Origin: JBGSMX01 sp963790405
Lineage (GTDB): Bacteria > Actinomycetota > Coriobacteriia > Anaerosomatales > JAGXFU01
Assembly (NCBI GenBank): GCA_963790405.1
Contig: CAWBOJ010000005.1
Location: forward strand, 62,001-126,000
Direction of reading: 5' to 3'
DNA: 64,000 bases
The position numbers and the translations under genes are program-made. The notes beneath the pieces are model-generated. The model was not told the DNA's origin. It worked only from the letters and a program-made list of their open reading frames with translations, and did no database searches. Shown piece after piece: positions 17,562 through 29,901 of this stretch (position 1 is its first letter; every line of letters starts with the position of its first letter).

Positions 17562-17918
17562 CTGACTCCCGAATCTCTCGACAGCCTCGTCGCGTTGCTT
17601 TCGCAGCCCTGGGTTGCGACTGCCATGGGCCTTGTGCTCGGTGGCGGCTTGTTCTACGCATCCCGCTCGAGCTTCCGCGCGATGGAAGTCACTGATCCCG
17701 CTCGTGGTCTAGCACTCGTGGGTCTGGCACTCGTCGGACGCCTCGTCTTCGCGACGCTTGCGCTGTTCGTCTACAGCACGCTCGCTCCTGCCGGATTCCT
17801 TGCATTCGGACTCGCGCTCGCGGGTTCGTTCCTCGTCATGTACACGGTTGAGCTTGTCCGGTTCGCCGGGCTGCACAGATACACCCGGCCGGTCGCCGGG
17901 TCCCGGGATGGGAGGTAG
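17562..17918 (+). CDS. AtpI-like ATP synthase accessory membrane protein
   Basis: A small protein with about four membrane helices placed directly before atpB, the position of atpI (assembly factor for the c-ring). The frame is open from CTG 17562, which has AAGGGG six bases upstream; the first conventional start is TTG 17595, which lacks a clear site. The CTG start would give LTPESLDSLVALLSQP at the N-terminus and 118 residues. The helices are around AMGLVLGGGLFYA, LALVGLALVGRLVFATLALFV and FLAFGLALAGSFLVMYTVEL. Sequence similarity to classic AtpI is weak, so the call rests on position and topology. Confidence 0.6.
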   Translation: MTPESLDSLVALLSQPWVATAMGLVLGGGLFYASRSSFRAMEVTDPARGLALVGLALVGRLVFATLALFVYSTLAPAGFLAFGLALAGSFLVMYTVELVRFAGLHRYTRPVAGSRDGR

Positions 17919-17926
17919 GTACACGC

Positions 17927-18790
17927 GTGAACCCTCTGGAGCTACTCCCAGAAAAGATCACCGAGCTTGTGCATGAACTCTCGGTGCTCCCGTACAACAA
18001 CATGCACGCCGAGGGTCCGCTGACAGACCCGCTGGTGCTCACCAACTATGCCGTGTGGGGCATCGTCGCTTTGCTTACGGTCGTTGCGATGTTCGTCGTG
18101 GTCGCCGGTCGCGAGAAGCGGCAGATGCGCGTCGCTGTCGAGACCGGAGACGTCAAGGCGCTCGCGCCCTCAGGTCGCTTCGTGTCCATGATGGAGGCCG
18201 GCGTCGAGTTCATCCGGGACATGGCAACCGACGTCATCGGCGAGAAAGACGGTCCCAAGTTCGTGCCGCTTCTCGGCACCTTCTTCTTCATGATTCTGGT
18301 ATCCAACTTCTACGGCCTCCTGCCTGCGGGCAAGTCGATCGGTGGTGCCATTGGCGGAACCGTCGCGTTGGCGCTTGTCAGCTGGATCGCATTCGTGTGG
18401 GTCGGGTTCAGTAGAAACGGTGCGTACGGCTATCTCAAGAGCCTGATTCCTGCGGGAGTCCGCGAGATGCCCCTGGCCGGGCGAGCACTTCTCGGCGGGT
18501 TCATCTTCCTGCTCGAGTTCGTGTCGTACTTCATCGTCCGACCGCTCACGCTCGCCGTTCGACTCTTCGCCAACCTCTACGCCGGCCACATCATCCTCGG
18601 TGTGTTCTCGGCGTTCGTGGCGCTGTTCATCACCACAGGCGTTGGCGGCATCTTCGTCAGCAGCATCTCGCTCGTGTTCCTGATCTTGATGTACGCGTTC
18701 GAGGTCTTCGTCGCGTTCATCCAGGCCTACGTCTTCACCATCCTGACAGCGGTCTACATTCAAAGCTCGGTGCACGCTTCCGAGCACTAG
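17927..18790 (+). CDS. atpB: ATP synthase subunit a
   Basis: Membrane half-channel subunit of the Fo motor. It has 287 residues with five to six helices. The essential arginine lies in the RPLTLAVRLFANLYAGHI segment near residues 205-222. It starts at GTG 17927 behind GGGAGGT. The typical C-terminal helix VAFIQAYVFTILTAVYI is present. Confidence 0.96.
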   Translation: MNPLELLPEKITELVHELSVLPYNNMHAEGPLTDPLVLTNYAVWGIVALLTVVAMFVVVAGREKRQMRVAVETGDVKALAPSGRFVSMMEAGVEFIRDMATDVIGEKDGPKFVPLLGTFFFMILVSNFYGLLPAGKSIGGAIGGTVALALVSWIAFVWVGFSRNGAYGYLKSLIPAGVREMPLAGRALLGGFIFLLEFVSYFIVRPLTLAVRLFANLYAGHIILGVFSAFVALFITTGVGGIFVSSISLVFLILMYAFEVFVAFIQAYVFTILTAVYIQSSVHASEH

Positions 18791-18884
18791 ACGGGTAAGT
18801 CACCGGCCGAGGAAGGCCGGTTGGAACGTACGTTTTCGTGGAGCCTGAGAAACTCAGGTCTCGACCTAGAAGGAGGATCTCGAA

Positions 18885-19121
18885 GTGGAAGGTAGCATCG
18901 TCGAAGCTTTGGTGGGTCTCTCGGCCATCGGCAAGGGTCTCGCCTACGGACTTGCGGCAATCGGCCCTGGTATCGGCATCGGCATCGTTGGCGGCAAGGC
19001 GCTTGAGGCCATGGCCCGCCAGCCTGAAATGGCCGGTCGTATCCAGAGCACCATGTTTATCGCCATCGCGTTCACCGAGGCGCTGGCACTGCTCGGCTTC
19101 GTCCTCACGTTCCTCATCTAG
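18885..19121 (+). CDS. atpE: ATP synthase subunit c
   Basis: Two-helix proteolipid of 78 residues. The first helix carries the GIGIGIVGG glycine motif, the loop has ARQPE, and the ion-binding glutamate is in AFTEALALLG. The glutamine of sodium-binding rings is replaced by Ile in GPGIGIGI, and Ala follows the Glu+1 position where Na+ rings carry Ser. Proton coupling is therefore the likely mode. GTG 18885 follows AGAAGGAGG. Confidence 0.95.
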   Translation: MEGSIVEALVGLSAIGKGLAYGLAAIGPGIGIGIVGGKALEAMARQPEMAGRIQSTMFIAIAFTEALALLGFVLTFLI

Positions 19122-19156
19122 TCACCACCAAAGAGATAAGGACGGAGGTCGGCAAC

Positions 19157-19726
19157 GTGTTGTTCATTCAGTACGCATTCGCAAGCGAAGCTGCCGGAGA
19201 GGCCGCTGCTGAAGGCGGTCTTGCGAGCACGCTCGGTTCGGTCTACCCGAACCCTGCGGCGATCTGGCCTACGTGGCTTGCGTTCATCATCCTGTTCGTC
19301 TTGCTGTGGAAGTTCGCCTTCCCGGCCATCATCGGCATGCTCGACAAGCGGTCCGAGGCGATCATGGAGTCTCTGCGCAAGGCAGAGGAGACCAAGATCG
19401 AGGCCGAGCGGCTTCTCGAGGACTACAAGAAGCAACTCGCCGAAGCGCGTGGTGAGGCCGGCAAGGTCATCGAGCAAGGTCGCAAAGTGGCCGAGTCCAT
19501 GAAAGATGAGATCGTCGCGAAGGCCAACGAAGAGGCCGCTGCGGTCGTCGCCAAGGCGCGCGAAGCCATGGAAGCCGAGAAGAAGACGGCAATTAGCGAG
19601 CTGCAGGCATCGGTTGCCGATCTTTCGGTGGCCGTAGCCAGCAAGCTCATCGGCCAGAAGTTGACTGTGGCAGACCACGCGAAGCTCATCGACGGATACG
19701 TCTCCGAACTGGGGAGCCTAGAATGA
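19157..19726 (+). CDS. atpF: ATP synthase subunit b
   Basis: Peripheral stalk subunit of 189 residues. One N-terminal membrane helix (WPTWLAFIILFVLLWKFAFPAI) follows a short extracytoplasmic stretch. The remainder is a charged Ala/Glu/Lys coiled coil. The stop overlaps the start of atpH (ATGA). GTG 19157 is preceded by GGAGGT. Confidence 0.95.
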   Translation: MLFIQYAFASEAAGEAAAEGGLASTLGSVYPNPAAIWPTWLAFIILFVLLWKFAFPAIIGMLDKRSEAIMESLRKAEETKIEAERLLEDYKKQLAEARGEAGKVIEQGRKVAESMKDEIVAKANEEAAAVVAKAREAMEAEKKTAISELQASVADLSVAVASKLIGQKLTVADHAKLIDGYVSELGSLE

Positions 19727-20280
19727 CAACTAGCGAGATCGCCAGGACCTACGCACGGGTCCTCTTCGACCTCGCCGTCGCGGCTGATGCCGTGGACGCT
19801 GCCGACGCCGGTCTCAAGACCGTCGTCGAGTCGGTCCGCGGCCATATCGACCTGCGTACTACATTGACGGATGCGCAGGTTCCCGCGGAGAAGAAGCGCG
19901 ACGTGCTCAAGGGAATCTTCGGCGAGGTTGTCTCGCCCGAAGCGCTGACCGTGGTCACGCTCGCAGTCGATCGAGGTCATGCGGACCTGCTCGGCGATGT
20001 GTCTCGCATCTTCGGAGAGATTGCCGAGAAGGAGCGCGGTATCGTCGTGGCCGAGGTCACGACGGCCATCGCTCTCAACGACGCCATGCGTGCGTCGGTC
20101 ACCGAAAAGCTCGCCGCCTCACTGGGGCGTCCCGTCACGCTGCGCGAGCGCGTGGACGAGTCGATCCTCGGCGGCATCATCATCAACGTCGCGGGCCGTG
20201 TGCTCGACGGGAGTCTGACCTCCCAACTCAAGGCCATGCGCGCGACGCTTGCTACCACACCGCAGGGAGGTGAGGCGTAA
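19723..20280 (+). CDS. atpH: ATP synthase subunit delta
   Basis: OSCP/delta subunit that ties the b stalk to F1; 185 residues. The start ARTYARVLFDLA and the C-terminal VDESILGGIIINVAGRVLDGS are the two family signatures. The next gene begins immediately after the stop codon. Confidence 0.96.
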   Translation: MTTSEIARTYARVLFDLAVAADAVDAADAGLKTVVESVRGHIDLRTTLTDAQVPAEKKRDVLKGIFGEVVSPEALTVVTLAVDRGHADLLGDVSRIFGEIAEKERGIVVAEVTTAIALNDAMRASVTEKLAASLGRPVTLRERVDESILGGIIINVAGRVLDGSLTSQLKAMRATLATTPQGGEA

Positions 20281-21843
<1,563 letters not shown>

Positions 21844-21856
21844 GGGTCGACAACGG

Positions 21857-22739
21857 ATGGCGAACCTACGCGACATAAAGAAGCGGATCGTCAGCGTCGA
21901 GTCGACGCGCCAGATCACGCGCACCATGGAGATGGTCGCGACCGCCAAGATCAAGAAGGCCCAGGAGAAGATCGAGGCCGCACGTCCGTACGCGCTGTCG
22001 ATGATGGAAGTCCTCGGCAACGTGGCGCGCTACGCCAGTGGCGCCGAGCATCCGCTGCTCGCAGAGCACGCGGAGCGCAAACGTGTCGTCCTCATCGCCG
22101 TGACCTCGGACCGCGGTCTTGCTGGCGCATTCAACTCGAACATTCTGCGCATGACCGAGAACCTCATGCGCGAGGAGCGTGAGCGGGGTGCCGAGGTCGA
22201 GATCATTACCGTGGGCAAGAAAGCTGGCGGGTATTTCCGCTACCGTGGCATCGAGCCGCTGGCCACGTACCGGGACATCTCGGACAGGCCGACGTTCGCC
22301 GATGCGAAGGCGATTGCCTCGCACGTGATCGGAGCCTATTCGGCCGAGGAGGTCGATGCGGTCTACATCGCCTTCAACCGCTTCAAGAACGTGGCCGAGC
22401 AGAAGCCCGAGGTCCACAAGCTCCTGCCGATCGAGCACGCGGTGGTGGATGAGGCGGCCGAGTGAAGCGGATGTCTCGGCGGAGTACATGTTCGAGCCCA
22501 GTCCCGAGAGCGTGCTGCGGCGCCTGCTCCCCACGTATGTCGAGACACTGATCTTCCGCGCGCTCATGGAGTCGGCGGCATCTGAGCATGGCGCTCGCCG
22601 CACGGCCATGAAGTCCGCAACCGACAATGCCGGAGAGATGATCACCACCCTCAGCCGCAGCTACAACCGTGCGCGTCAGGCAGCGATCACCAACGAGATC
22701 GCCGAGATCGTCGGCGGCGCAGCGGCGCTGGAGAAGTAG
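21857..22739 (+). CDS. atpG: ATP synthase subunit gamma (one frameshift)
   Basis: Central rotor shaft of F1. The N-terminal helix MANLRDIKKRIVSVESTRQI and the core TSDRGLAGAFNSNI lie in frame one. The C-terminal helix ARQAAITNEIAEIVGGAAAL lies in the next frame. One extra G in the GG at about 22455 gives the continuous reading DEAPSEADVSAEYMFEP, for 293 residues in total. Because the other eight genes of this operon are intact and the gene is essential, this is almost certainly a sequence error. Confidence 0.94.
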
Positions 22740-22769
22740 ATGGAAGTCACCAAAGAAAAGGAAACGCCT

Positions 22770-24176
<1,407 letters not shown>

Positions 24177-24194
24177 GGCGAAGAGGAGCACAGC

Positions 24195-24611
24195 ATGGCA
24201 CGCACGCTTCTGTGCGAGATCGTCACACCCGAGCGCATCGTCTACACCAACGAGGTGAAGATGGTGGTCGCTCCTACGATCGACGGCGAGATCGGCGTTC
24301 TGCCGCTTCATGCGCCGCTCGTGAGCGCGCTCAAGCCCGGTGAGATCCGGGTGCGCTACGGAGACGACGAGGTCGAGTGGTTCGCCGTGGCCGGTGGCTA
24401 CATCCAGGTGCACGAGGACAAGGTCATCATTCTCGCCGACCATGCGATCGCGGCATCGCAGATCGACGTGGAGCGCGCGCGGAGCGCGCTCGAACTCACC
24501 GAGAAGCGCATGGCCGAGCTGCCCAAAGACGCCACCGGCGAGATCAACTCGTGTGAGCTCGAGCTCAAGTGGTGTGAGGTTCAGCTGGAGGTTGCCAAGA
24601 AAGGCGACTAG
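24195..24611 (+). CDS. atpC: ATP synthase subunit epsilon
   Basis: Regulatory F1 subunit of 138 residues: N-terminal beta sandwich (CEIVTPERIVYTNEVKMVV, GEIGVLPLHAPLVSAL) and a C-terminal helical hairpin. It is the last gene of the operon. An intergenic gap of about 220 bases separates it from murA. Confidence 0.95.
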   Translation: MARTLLCEIVTPERIVYTNEVKMVVAPTIDGEIGVLPLHAPLVSALKPGEIRVRYGDDEVEWFAVAGGYIQVHEDKVIILADHAIAASQIDVERARSALELTEKRMAELPKDATGEINSCELELKWCEVQLEVAKKGD

Positions 24612-24711
24612 GTCTTCTGCAATCAACATCTTGGCGGGGCGGGCCTTCGGCGGACCGCTCCGTTTCAGTTCCTGCGGTTCGCAACAGCTAAGCAACACAC
24701 CCCACAGCGCG

Positions 24712-24739
24712 TTTGCCCGCTCAAGGGGGCTCCTATACC
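24712..24739 (+). promoter_or_regulatory. Possible murA promoter
   Basis: TTTGCC at 24712-24717 and TATACC at 24734-24739 have a 16-base spacer. It is a fair but imperfect match. It lies in the 219-base gap between atpC and murA, which otherwise shows no gene. Confidence 0.35.
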
Positions 24740-24830
24740 CTTTGATGACCACGCTGGGGGATTCGAGGTGGGCTCGCCGGGGAAATGAACCGGCAGGGCC
24801 GAAATCGCAGAAGAGGTCGATTCGAAGACA

Positions 24831-26087
24831 ATGCGCTCAATCATCGTTCGCGGCGGACGTCCGCTCACTGGTGAGGTCACGGTCGAAGGGGCGAAGAACT
24901 CCGCTCTCAAGCTCATGGCTGCCGCGTTGCTGGCACCGGGCGTGACTCGGATATCGAACGTACCCACTATCAGCGACATCGAGACGATGAGCGACGTCGT
25001 CGCTGGTCTTGGCGCACGCGTCGTGCGCTCCGATCACGCTCTCGAGATCGACACCACGGACATCGTGTCGTTCGAGGCCCCTTACGAGATGGTCGCGCGC
25101 ATGCGCGCGTCGATCGCCGTGCTGGGCCCGCTGATCGCCCGACTCGGACAGGCGAAAGTCGCGATGCCCGGCGGGTGCAACATCGGTTCGCGAAAGATCG
25201 ACATGCACATCCGTGGCCTCGAAGCGCTGGGCGTTCAGGTCGAGACGGGACACGGGTACATCCATGCTTCCGCTCCCGGTGGGTTGGTCGGGGCGCCTGT
25301 GATGCTGGACTTTCCGAGTGTGGGAGCAACCGAGAATCTGCTCATGGCGGCGGTGCTCGCTTCGGGTCGAACCGTGATTGAGAATGCAGCGCGCGAGCCG
25401 GAGATTCAGGATCTAGCGGATTTTCTCGGCGGGATGGGCGCTCAGATCGAAGGCGCTGGTACGTCGGCGATAACGATTGACGGTGTGGACTCGCTGCATC
25501 CCACAGAGCATCGGGTAGTCGGGGATAGGGTCGAGGCGGGCACCTACCTCATCGCCGGTGCCATCACGGGTGGACCAGTGACAGTCCGTGGGTTCGACCC
25601 GCGTCATCTCGAGATGGTTCTGCGCAAGCTTGGCCAGGCGGGTTGCCAGATCGAAGTCTTCGAAGATGGCGTCACGATCGCATGTCATGGCCGTCCACAT
25701 TCCGTTGATGTGCAGACTCTCCCGTACCCCGGATTTCCGACCGACATGCAGGCGCAGTTCATGGCACTCATGGCGGTCGCCGAGGGAGACTGTGTCATCA
25801 CCGAAAACGTGTTCGAGAATCGCTTCATGTTCGCCGATGAGCTTGCGCGCATGGGTGCGGATGTCCGGATCGAGGGGCACTATGCCCTGGTGAAGGGCGT
25901 TGAGGGTCTTTCGGGTGCCCCGGTGCGTTCGCCCGACTTGAGGGGCGGGGCAGCGCTCGTTGTCGCGGCACTGGCAGCCGAGGGCGAGACGGATGTGTCC
26001 GATGTGCATCACATAGAACGCGGCTACGAACGGTTCGTCGACAAGCTTCAGTCGTTGGGCGCCGACGTGTCGCTGCGCGAGGAGTAG
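24831..26087 (+). CDS. murA: UDP-N-acetylglucosamine 1-carboxyvinyltransferase
   Basis: First committed step of peptidoglycan synthesis. It has 418 residues of the EPSP-synthase fold. The conserved loop PGGCNIGSRKIDMHIRGLE contains the reactive cysteine targeted by fosfomycin. The start VEGAKNSALKLMAAALLA is typical. In Gram-positive bacteria murA is often found just after the ATP synthase operon, as here. Confidence 0.96.
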   Translation: MRSIIVRGGRPLTGEVTVEGAKNSALKLMAAALLAPGVTRISNVPTISDIETMSDVVAGLGARVVRSDHALEIDTTDIVSFEAPYEMVARMRASIAVLGPLIARLGQAKVAMPGGCNIGSRKIDMHIRGLEALGVQVETGHGYIHASAPGGLVGAPVMLDFPSVGATENLLMAAVLASGRTVIENAAREPEIQDLADFLGGMGAQIEGAGTSAITIDGVDSLHPTEHRVVGDRVEAGTYLIAGAITGGPVTVRGFDPRHLEMVLRKLGQAGCQIEVFEDGVTIACHGRPHSVDVQTLPYPGFPTDMQAQFMALMAVAEGDCVITENVFENRFMFADELARMGADVRIEGHYALVKGVEGLSGAPVRSPDLRGGAALVVAALAAEGETDVSDVHHIERGYERFVDKLQSLGADVSLREE

Positions 26088-26157
26088 TCCCGATTCGACG
26101 ATCGCATGACCGACGGCGATGACACGCTGGCTATGCATGACAGAGGGGGCGTACCGC

Positions 26158-26582
26158 ATGCTCGACACAGAAGCAATCAAGCAGATCATCCCGCACCGCG
26201 AGCCGTTTCTGCTCGTTGATCGAGTCGAGGATATGGTCGAGGGCGAGCGTGCCGTGGGCTACCTTGATGTGCGTGGGGACGCTGTTCTGGGTTCCCGGAC
26301 ACTTCCCTGACTACGCCGTCATGCCCGGCGTGCTGATCGTCGAGGCCATGGCGCAGGTGGGAGCCGTCGCGCTGCTGTCGCTTGATGAGAATCGAGGAAA
26401 GATTGCGTTCTTCGGCGGAATCGACAAGGTGCGCTTCAAACGGCAGGTCGTGCCGGGTGAGACGCTACGCATGGAAGTCGATCATCACGAAGCGGCGTGG
26501 GCCCATCGGGTTCGGAGAAGGCAAGGCGTACGTGGATGATCAACTTGCATGCTCGGGCGAGCTCATGTTTGCGATAAAATAG
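26158..26582 (+). CDS. fabZ: 3-hydroxyacyl-ACP dehydratase FabZ (two frameshifts)
   Basis: Hot-dog-fold dehydratase of fatty-acid elongation. The N-terminal IIPHREPFLLVDRVEDM is in one frame. The catalytic PGHFPDYAVMPGVLIVEAMAQ-type segment (His and Glu) is in the second. KRRGPIGFGEGKAYVDDQ is in the third. Two single-base corrections, near 26280 and 26485, restore a normal 140-residue protein. AGAGGGGG precedes ATG 26158. Confidence 0.88.
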
Positions 26583-26670
26583 CAGGGTTTGAATGAAGGA
26601 GCATTTTGGACGCCCGTACGTCGGACGCAGATGGTGATAGCGACAGTTGGAAACGAAACGAGAGGGAGCG

Positions 26671-27972
26671 ATGGCACTCTACGAACGTCTACAGGACGGA
26701 AGCGCCGTGCTCGGCGTGGTCGGCCTTGGATATGTCGGTCTGCCGCTGGCCGTTGAGATGGCCAAGGCAGGGCACCGCGTGATTGGCTTCGACATCTCGA
26801 CCGAGAAAGTCGAGAAGGTCAACGCCGGGGACAGCTACATTCCGGACGTCCCATCCGACGTAGCTCGCACCCCTCGTCGAGCAGGGTCTGATGTCCGCAA
26901 CCACCGATTTCGCATCGAGCCGCACAGTGCGACGCGATCGCGATCTGTGTGCCCACGCCGCTCGAACGAGATGAAGGAGCCGGACACTTCCTACATGGAG
27001 ACGGCCGCGGCTACCATCACTCCTTACCTTCACGAAGACATGCTCATCACGCTGGAGTCGACTACGTACCCCGGTACGACCGAAGAGGTCATCCAGCCGA
27101 TTCTGGAACGCAGGGGACTCAAGGTCGGAGCGGACCTCTACCTGGCGTTCTCGCCCGAACGTGTCGATCCGGGCAATCCGGTGTATCAGACGAAGAACAC
27201 GCCCAAGGTTGTCGGCGGCGTCACCACGGACTGCACGCGGCACGCCGTGACCATGTACGAGCGCTTCATCGACACGGTGGTGCCGGTGAGCTCCACTCGT
27301 GCCGCCGAGATGACCAAGCTGCTCGAGAACATCTTCCGCTCCGTCAACATCGCGCTCATGAACGAGCTGCTGCAGCTGTGCGAGCGCATGCACATCAACC
27401 TGTGGGAGGTCGTCGACGCGGCCAAGACCAAACCGTTCGGCTTCATGCCGTTCTACCCCGGTCCCGGTCTGGGCGGGCACTGTATCCCGATCGACCCGTT
27501 CTACCTGTCGTGGAAGGCACGCGAGTTCGACTTCCACACCGAGTTCATCGAGCTGTCCGGGAAGAGTGAACGAGTCGATGCCCTACTACGTGGTGCAGCG
27601 GCTCATGGATGCGCTCAACACGCAGCACAAGGCGCTGGCAGGCTCGCGCGTTCTCATGCTCGGCGTGGCGTACAAGGCCGACATCGACGACATGCGCGAG
27701 TCGCCCGGCCATCCGCATCGCCGAGCTGCTGCTCGAGAAGGACGCCGAGCTGGTCTACCACGACCCCTGGGTACCTGCGTTCAAGATCGACGGAGCGCGA
27801 GGTGCCCTCGGTCGAGCTCACCGCCGAGGAGATCGCCGCGGCAGACGCGGTGCTCGTCGTGACCGATCACAGCAATGTCGACTACCATCTGGTCGTTCGC
27901 AGCGCGCAGTTGATTCTTGACACGCGCAACGCCCTGAAGAGCTTCGACGACAACAAGGTGGTGCGCCTGTGA
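26671..27972 (+). CDS. wbpA: UDP-N-acetylglucosamine 6-dehydrogenase, WbpA-type (six frameshifts)
   Basis: NAD-dependent oxidation of a UDP-N-acetylhexosamine to the uronic acid. The Rossmann start VLGVVGLGYVGLPLAVEMAKAG, the LAFSPERVDPGNP segment and the catalytic PGPGLGGHCIPIDPFYLSW are all clear. The frame as given stays open by chance over two stretches of nonsense (26860-26970 and 27560-27800). Removing one base from each of six short homopolymers gives a continuous 431-residue protein, including CDAIAICVPTPLDEMKEPD and RVLMLGVAYKADIDDMRESP. The four following genes match the partner enzymes of the Pseudomonas WbpA pathway. Confidence 0.88.
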   Translation: MALYERLQDGSAVLGVVGLGYVGLPLAVEMAKAGHRVIGFDISTEKVEKVNAGDSYIPDVPSDVARTPRRAGSDVRNHRFRIEPHSATRSRSVCPRRSNEMKEPDTSYMETAAATITPYLHEDMLITLESTTYPGTTEEVIQPILERRGLKVGADLYLAFSPERVDPGNPVYQTKNTPKVVGGVTTDCTRHAVTMYERFIDTVVPVSSTRAAEMTKLLENIFRSVNIALMNELLQLCERMHINLWEVVDAAKTKPFGFMPFYPGPGLGGHCIPIDPFYLSWKAREFDFHTEFIELSGKSERVDALLRGAAAHGCAQHAAQGAGRLARSHARRGVQGRHRRHARVARPSASPSCCSRRTPSWSTTTPGYLRSRSTEREVPSVELTAEEIAAADAVLVVTDHSNVDYHLVVRSAQLILDTRNALKSFDDNKVVRL

Positions 27973-29005
27973 GCGACAAGCCGATGCGCGTCGGAGTGGT
28001 CGGTTTCGGCTACTGGGGACCGAACCTGGTGCGCAACGTGGACAGACTCGGCGATGCCGAGCTCGTGGTGGCCTGCGACCTGTCCGAGGACAATCTCGGC
28101 CAAGCTCAAGGGGCTCTACCCGCACGTCGAGACCACGACGGATCTCGACACGATGCTTGCGGACTACGATCTCGACGCCGTTGTCGTCGCCACATCGGCA
28201 CCGAGCCACTACGCCATTGCGAGCAAGGTCATCGACGTCGGGCAAGCACTGCTTCGTGGAGAAGCCGCTCACGCTCAAGAGCGCGGAGTCCGAAGCAGCT
28301 CGTGCGCATGGCCGACGAGCGCTGGCGTCGTGCTCATGGTCGGACATCTGATGGAGTATCACTCGGCGATCAACTGGATCAAGGAGTACATCGCGTCGGG
28401 TGACCTGGGCGACGTGCTCTACGTCTACATGCAGCGCCTGAACCTGGGCAAGGTCCGGACCGAGGAGAATGCGTTCTGGTCGCTGGCTCCGCATGATGTC
28501 TCGATCGTGCTGTATCTTCTCGGCGAGATCGCCGGATTACGTGTCAGCGCAACGGAGCGGCGTACGTTACGCCGGGCGTTGCACGACACGGTCTTTGCGA
28601 ACCTGCACTTCCCGAGCGGGAAGATGGCCAACATCCACGTGCGCTGGCTCGATCCGCACAAGGTCCGCAAGCTCACTGTCGTCGGCAGCAAGAAGATGCT
28701 CGTGTTCGACGACATGCAGGCTACCGAGAAGATCTGGATCTACGACCGCGGCGTGGGTGCGCCCGAAGGAGCCATGGCCTACGGCGAGGATCTGACGCTC
28801 CGCTTCGGCGACATCACGGTTCCGTGGGTTCCGATGAAGGAACCGCTCGCGATCGAGGTGCAGCACTTCCTCGATTGCTGTGTGACTGGTGACGACGCCG
28901 CGCAGCGACGGCCGCGACGGCTTGCGCGTCGTTCGCGTGCTCGAGGCGGTCGACGAATCAATGGAGGCCGGCGGAGCGCCGGTCGAGACCACGGTGGAGG
29001 TGTAG
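27969..29005 (+). CDS. wbpB: UDP-GlcNAcA 3-dehydrogenase, WbpB-type Gfo/Idh/MocA oxidoreductase (about five frameshifts)
   Basis: Gfo/Idh/MocA family protein. The N-terminal nucleotide-binding GVVGFGYWGPNLVRNV, the signature GKHCFVEKPLTLKSAES and GHLMEYHSAINWIKEYI are recovered from four frames. Correcting about five single-base insertions gives 343 residues ending at TAG 29003. In the WbpA-B-E-D-I pathway this enzyme oxidises C3 of UDP-N-acetylglucosaminuronate before transamination. The assignment to WbpB rather than another sugar oxidoreductase rests on its neighbours. Confidence 0.82.
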
Positions 29006-29007
29006 CA

Positions 29008-29795
29008 ATGGCGAACCGCCCACGACCGGTGACAACTTCGCTGCACGGCATCGGTGTCATGGCGCACGAGACAGCGGTGATCGACAACGATGTGACGTTG
29101 GGACATCACGTGATCATGGGCGCCGACGTGCGGATCGGCAAAGGATGCCGGATCGGCAACCACGTGACCATTGACGAAGGGCACGGTCATTGGTGACGGC
29201 TGTGTGTCATCGCTGACTTCGCGCTACGTGGGCAAGCGGCCCAAGCTCTCGCCGCGCTCGACCGCCAAAGGCGGCGCGCTCGAGCCGCTCGACGATCGGA
29301 TCGCGGCTGCTCGATCGGCAGCCACACGGTCGTCATGGCCGGAACCACGCTCGGCAGCGGCGTGCATCGTCGGCGACAACGCGGGCATCCGCGAGCGCTG
29401 CACGATCGGCGACAGACGCGTCGTCGGTCGCAGCGTCACGGTCGAGAACGACACGACAATCGGCGCTCGCACCAAGATCCAGACCGGTGCCTACATCACG
29501 GCGTACGTGACCATCGAAGACGACGTCTTCATCGCACCCATGGTCGTGACCACCAACGACAACTACATGGGCCGCACGGAGAAGCGCTTCGAGCACCTCA
29601 AGGGCTGCACGATCCGCCGCGGCGCCCGCGTGGGCGGCGGTGCGCACATCCTACCCGGCATCGAGATCGGCGCGGAAGCGTTCGTAGCCACAGCCTCGGT
29701 CGTCACGCGCGACGTCGAGCCGGGGATGGTCGTCATGGGTGTTCCGGCCGTCCGGTCGAGAAGTCCCGGCCGACGAACTGCTCGAGAATCAGTAG
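29008..29795 (+). CDS. wbpD: Sugar N-acetyltransferase, WbpD-type left-handed beta-helix (multiple frameshifts)
   Basis: Hexapeptide-repeat acyltransferase. Repeats such as IGKGCRIGNHVTI, TIGSGCSIGSHTVV and VTVENDTTIGARTKI run through the reading. The family block VGKRPKLSPRSTAKGG and APMVVTTNDNYMGRTEKRF are characteristic of the WbbJ/WbpD group. The frames must be joined at six or more points, mostly by removing one base each. The corrected protein is about 259 residues and ends EVPADELLENQ at TAG 29793. The role would be N-acetylation of the C3 amino group set by the aminotransferase gene that follows. Confidence 0.8.
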
Positions 29796-29901
29796 AGACA
29801 CGTAACGAGCTCGTTCACGACCGTCCGGGCTCGCGCGAGGTTCGGCCATGATATCCTCGGCAGTCCACAAGGCAGAAATGAGAAGAGAGGGTCGATACCA
29901 C

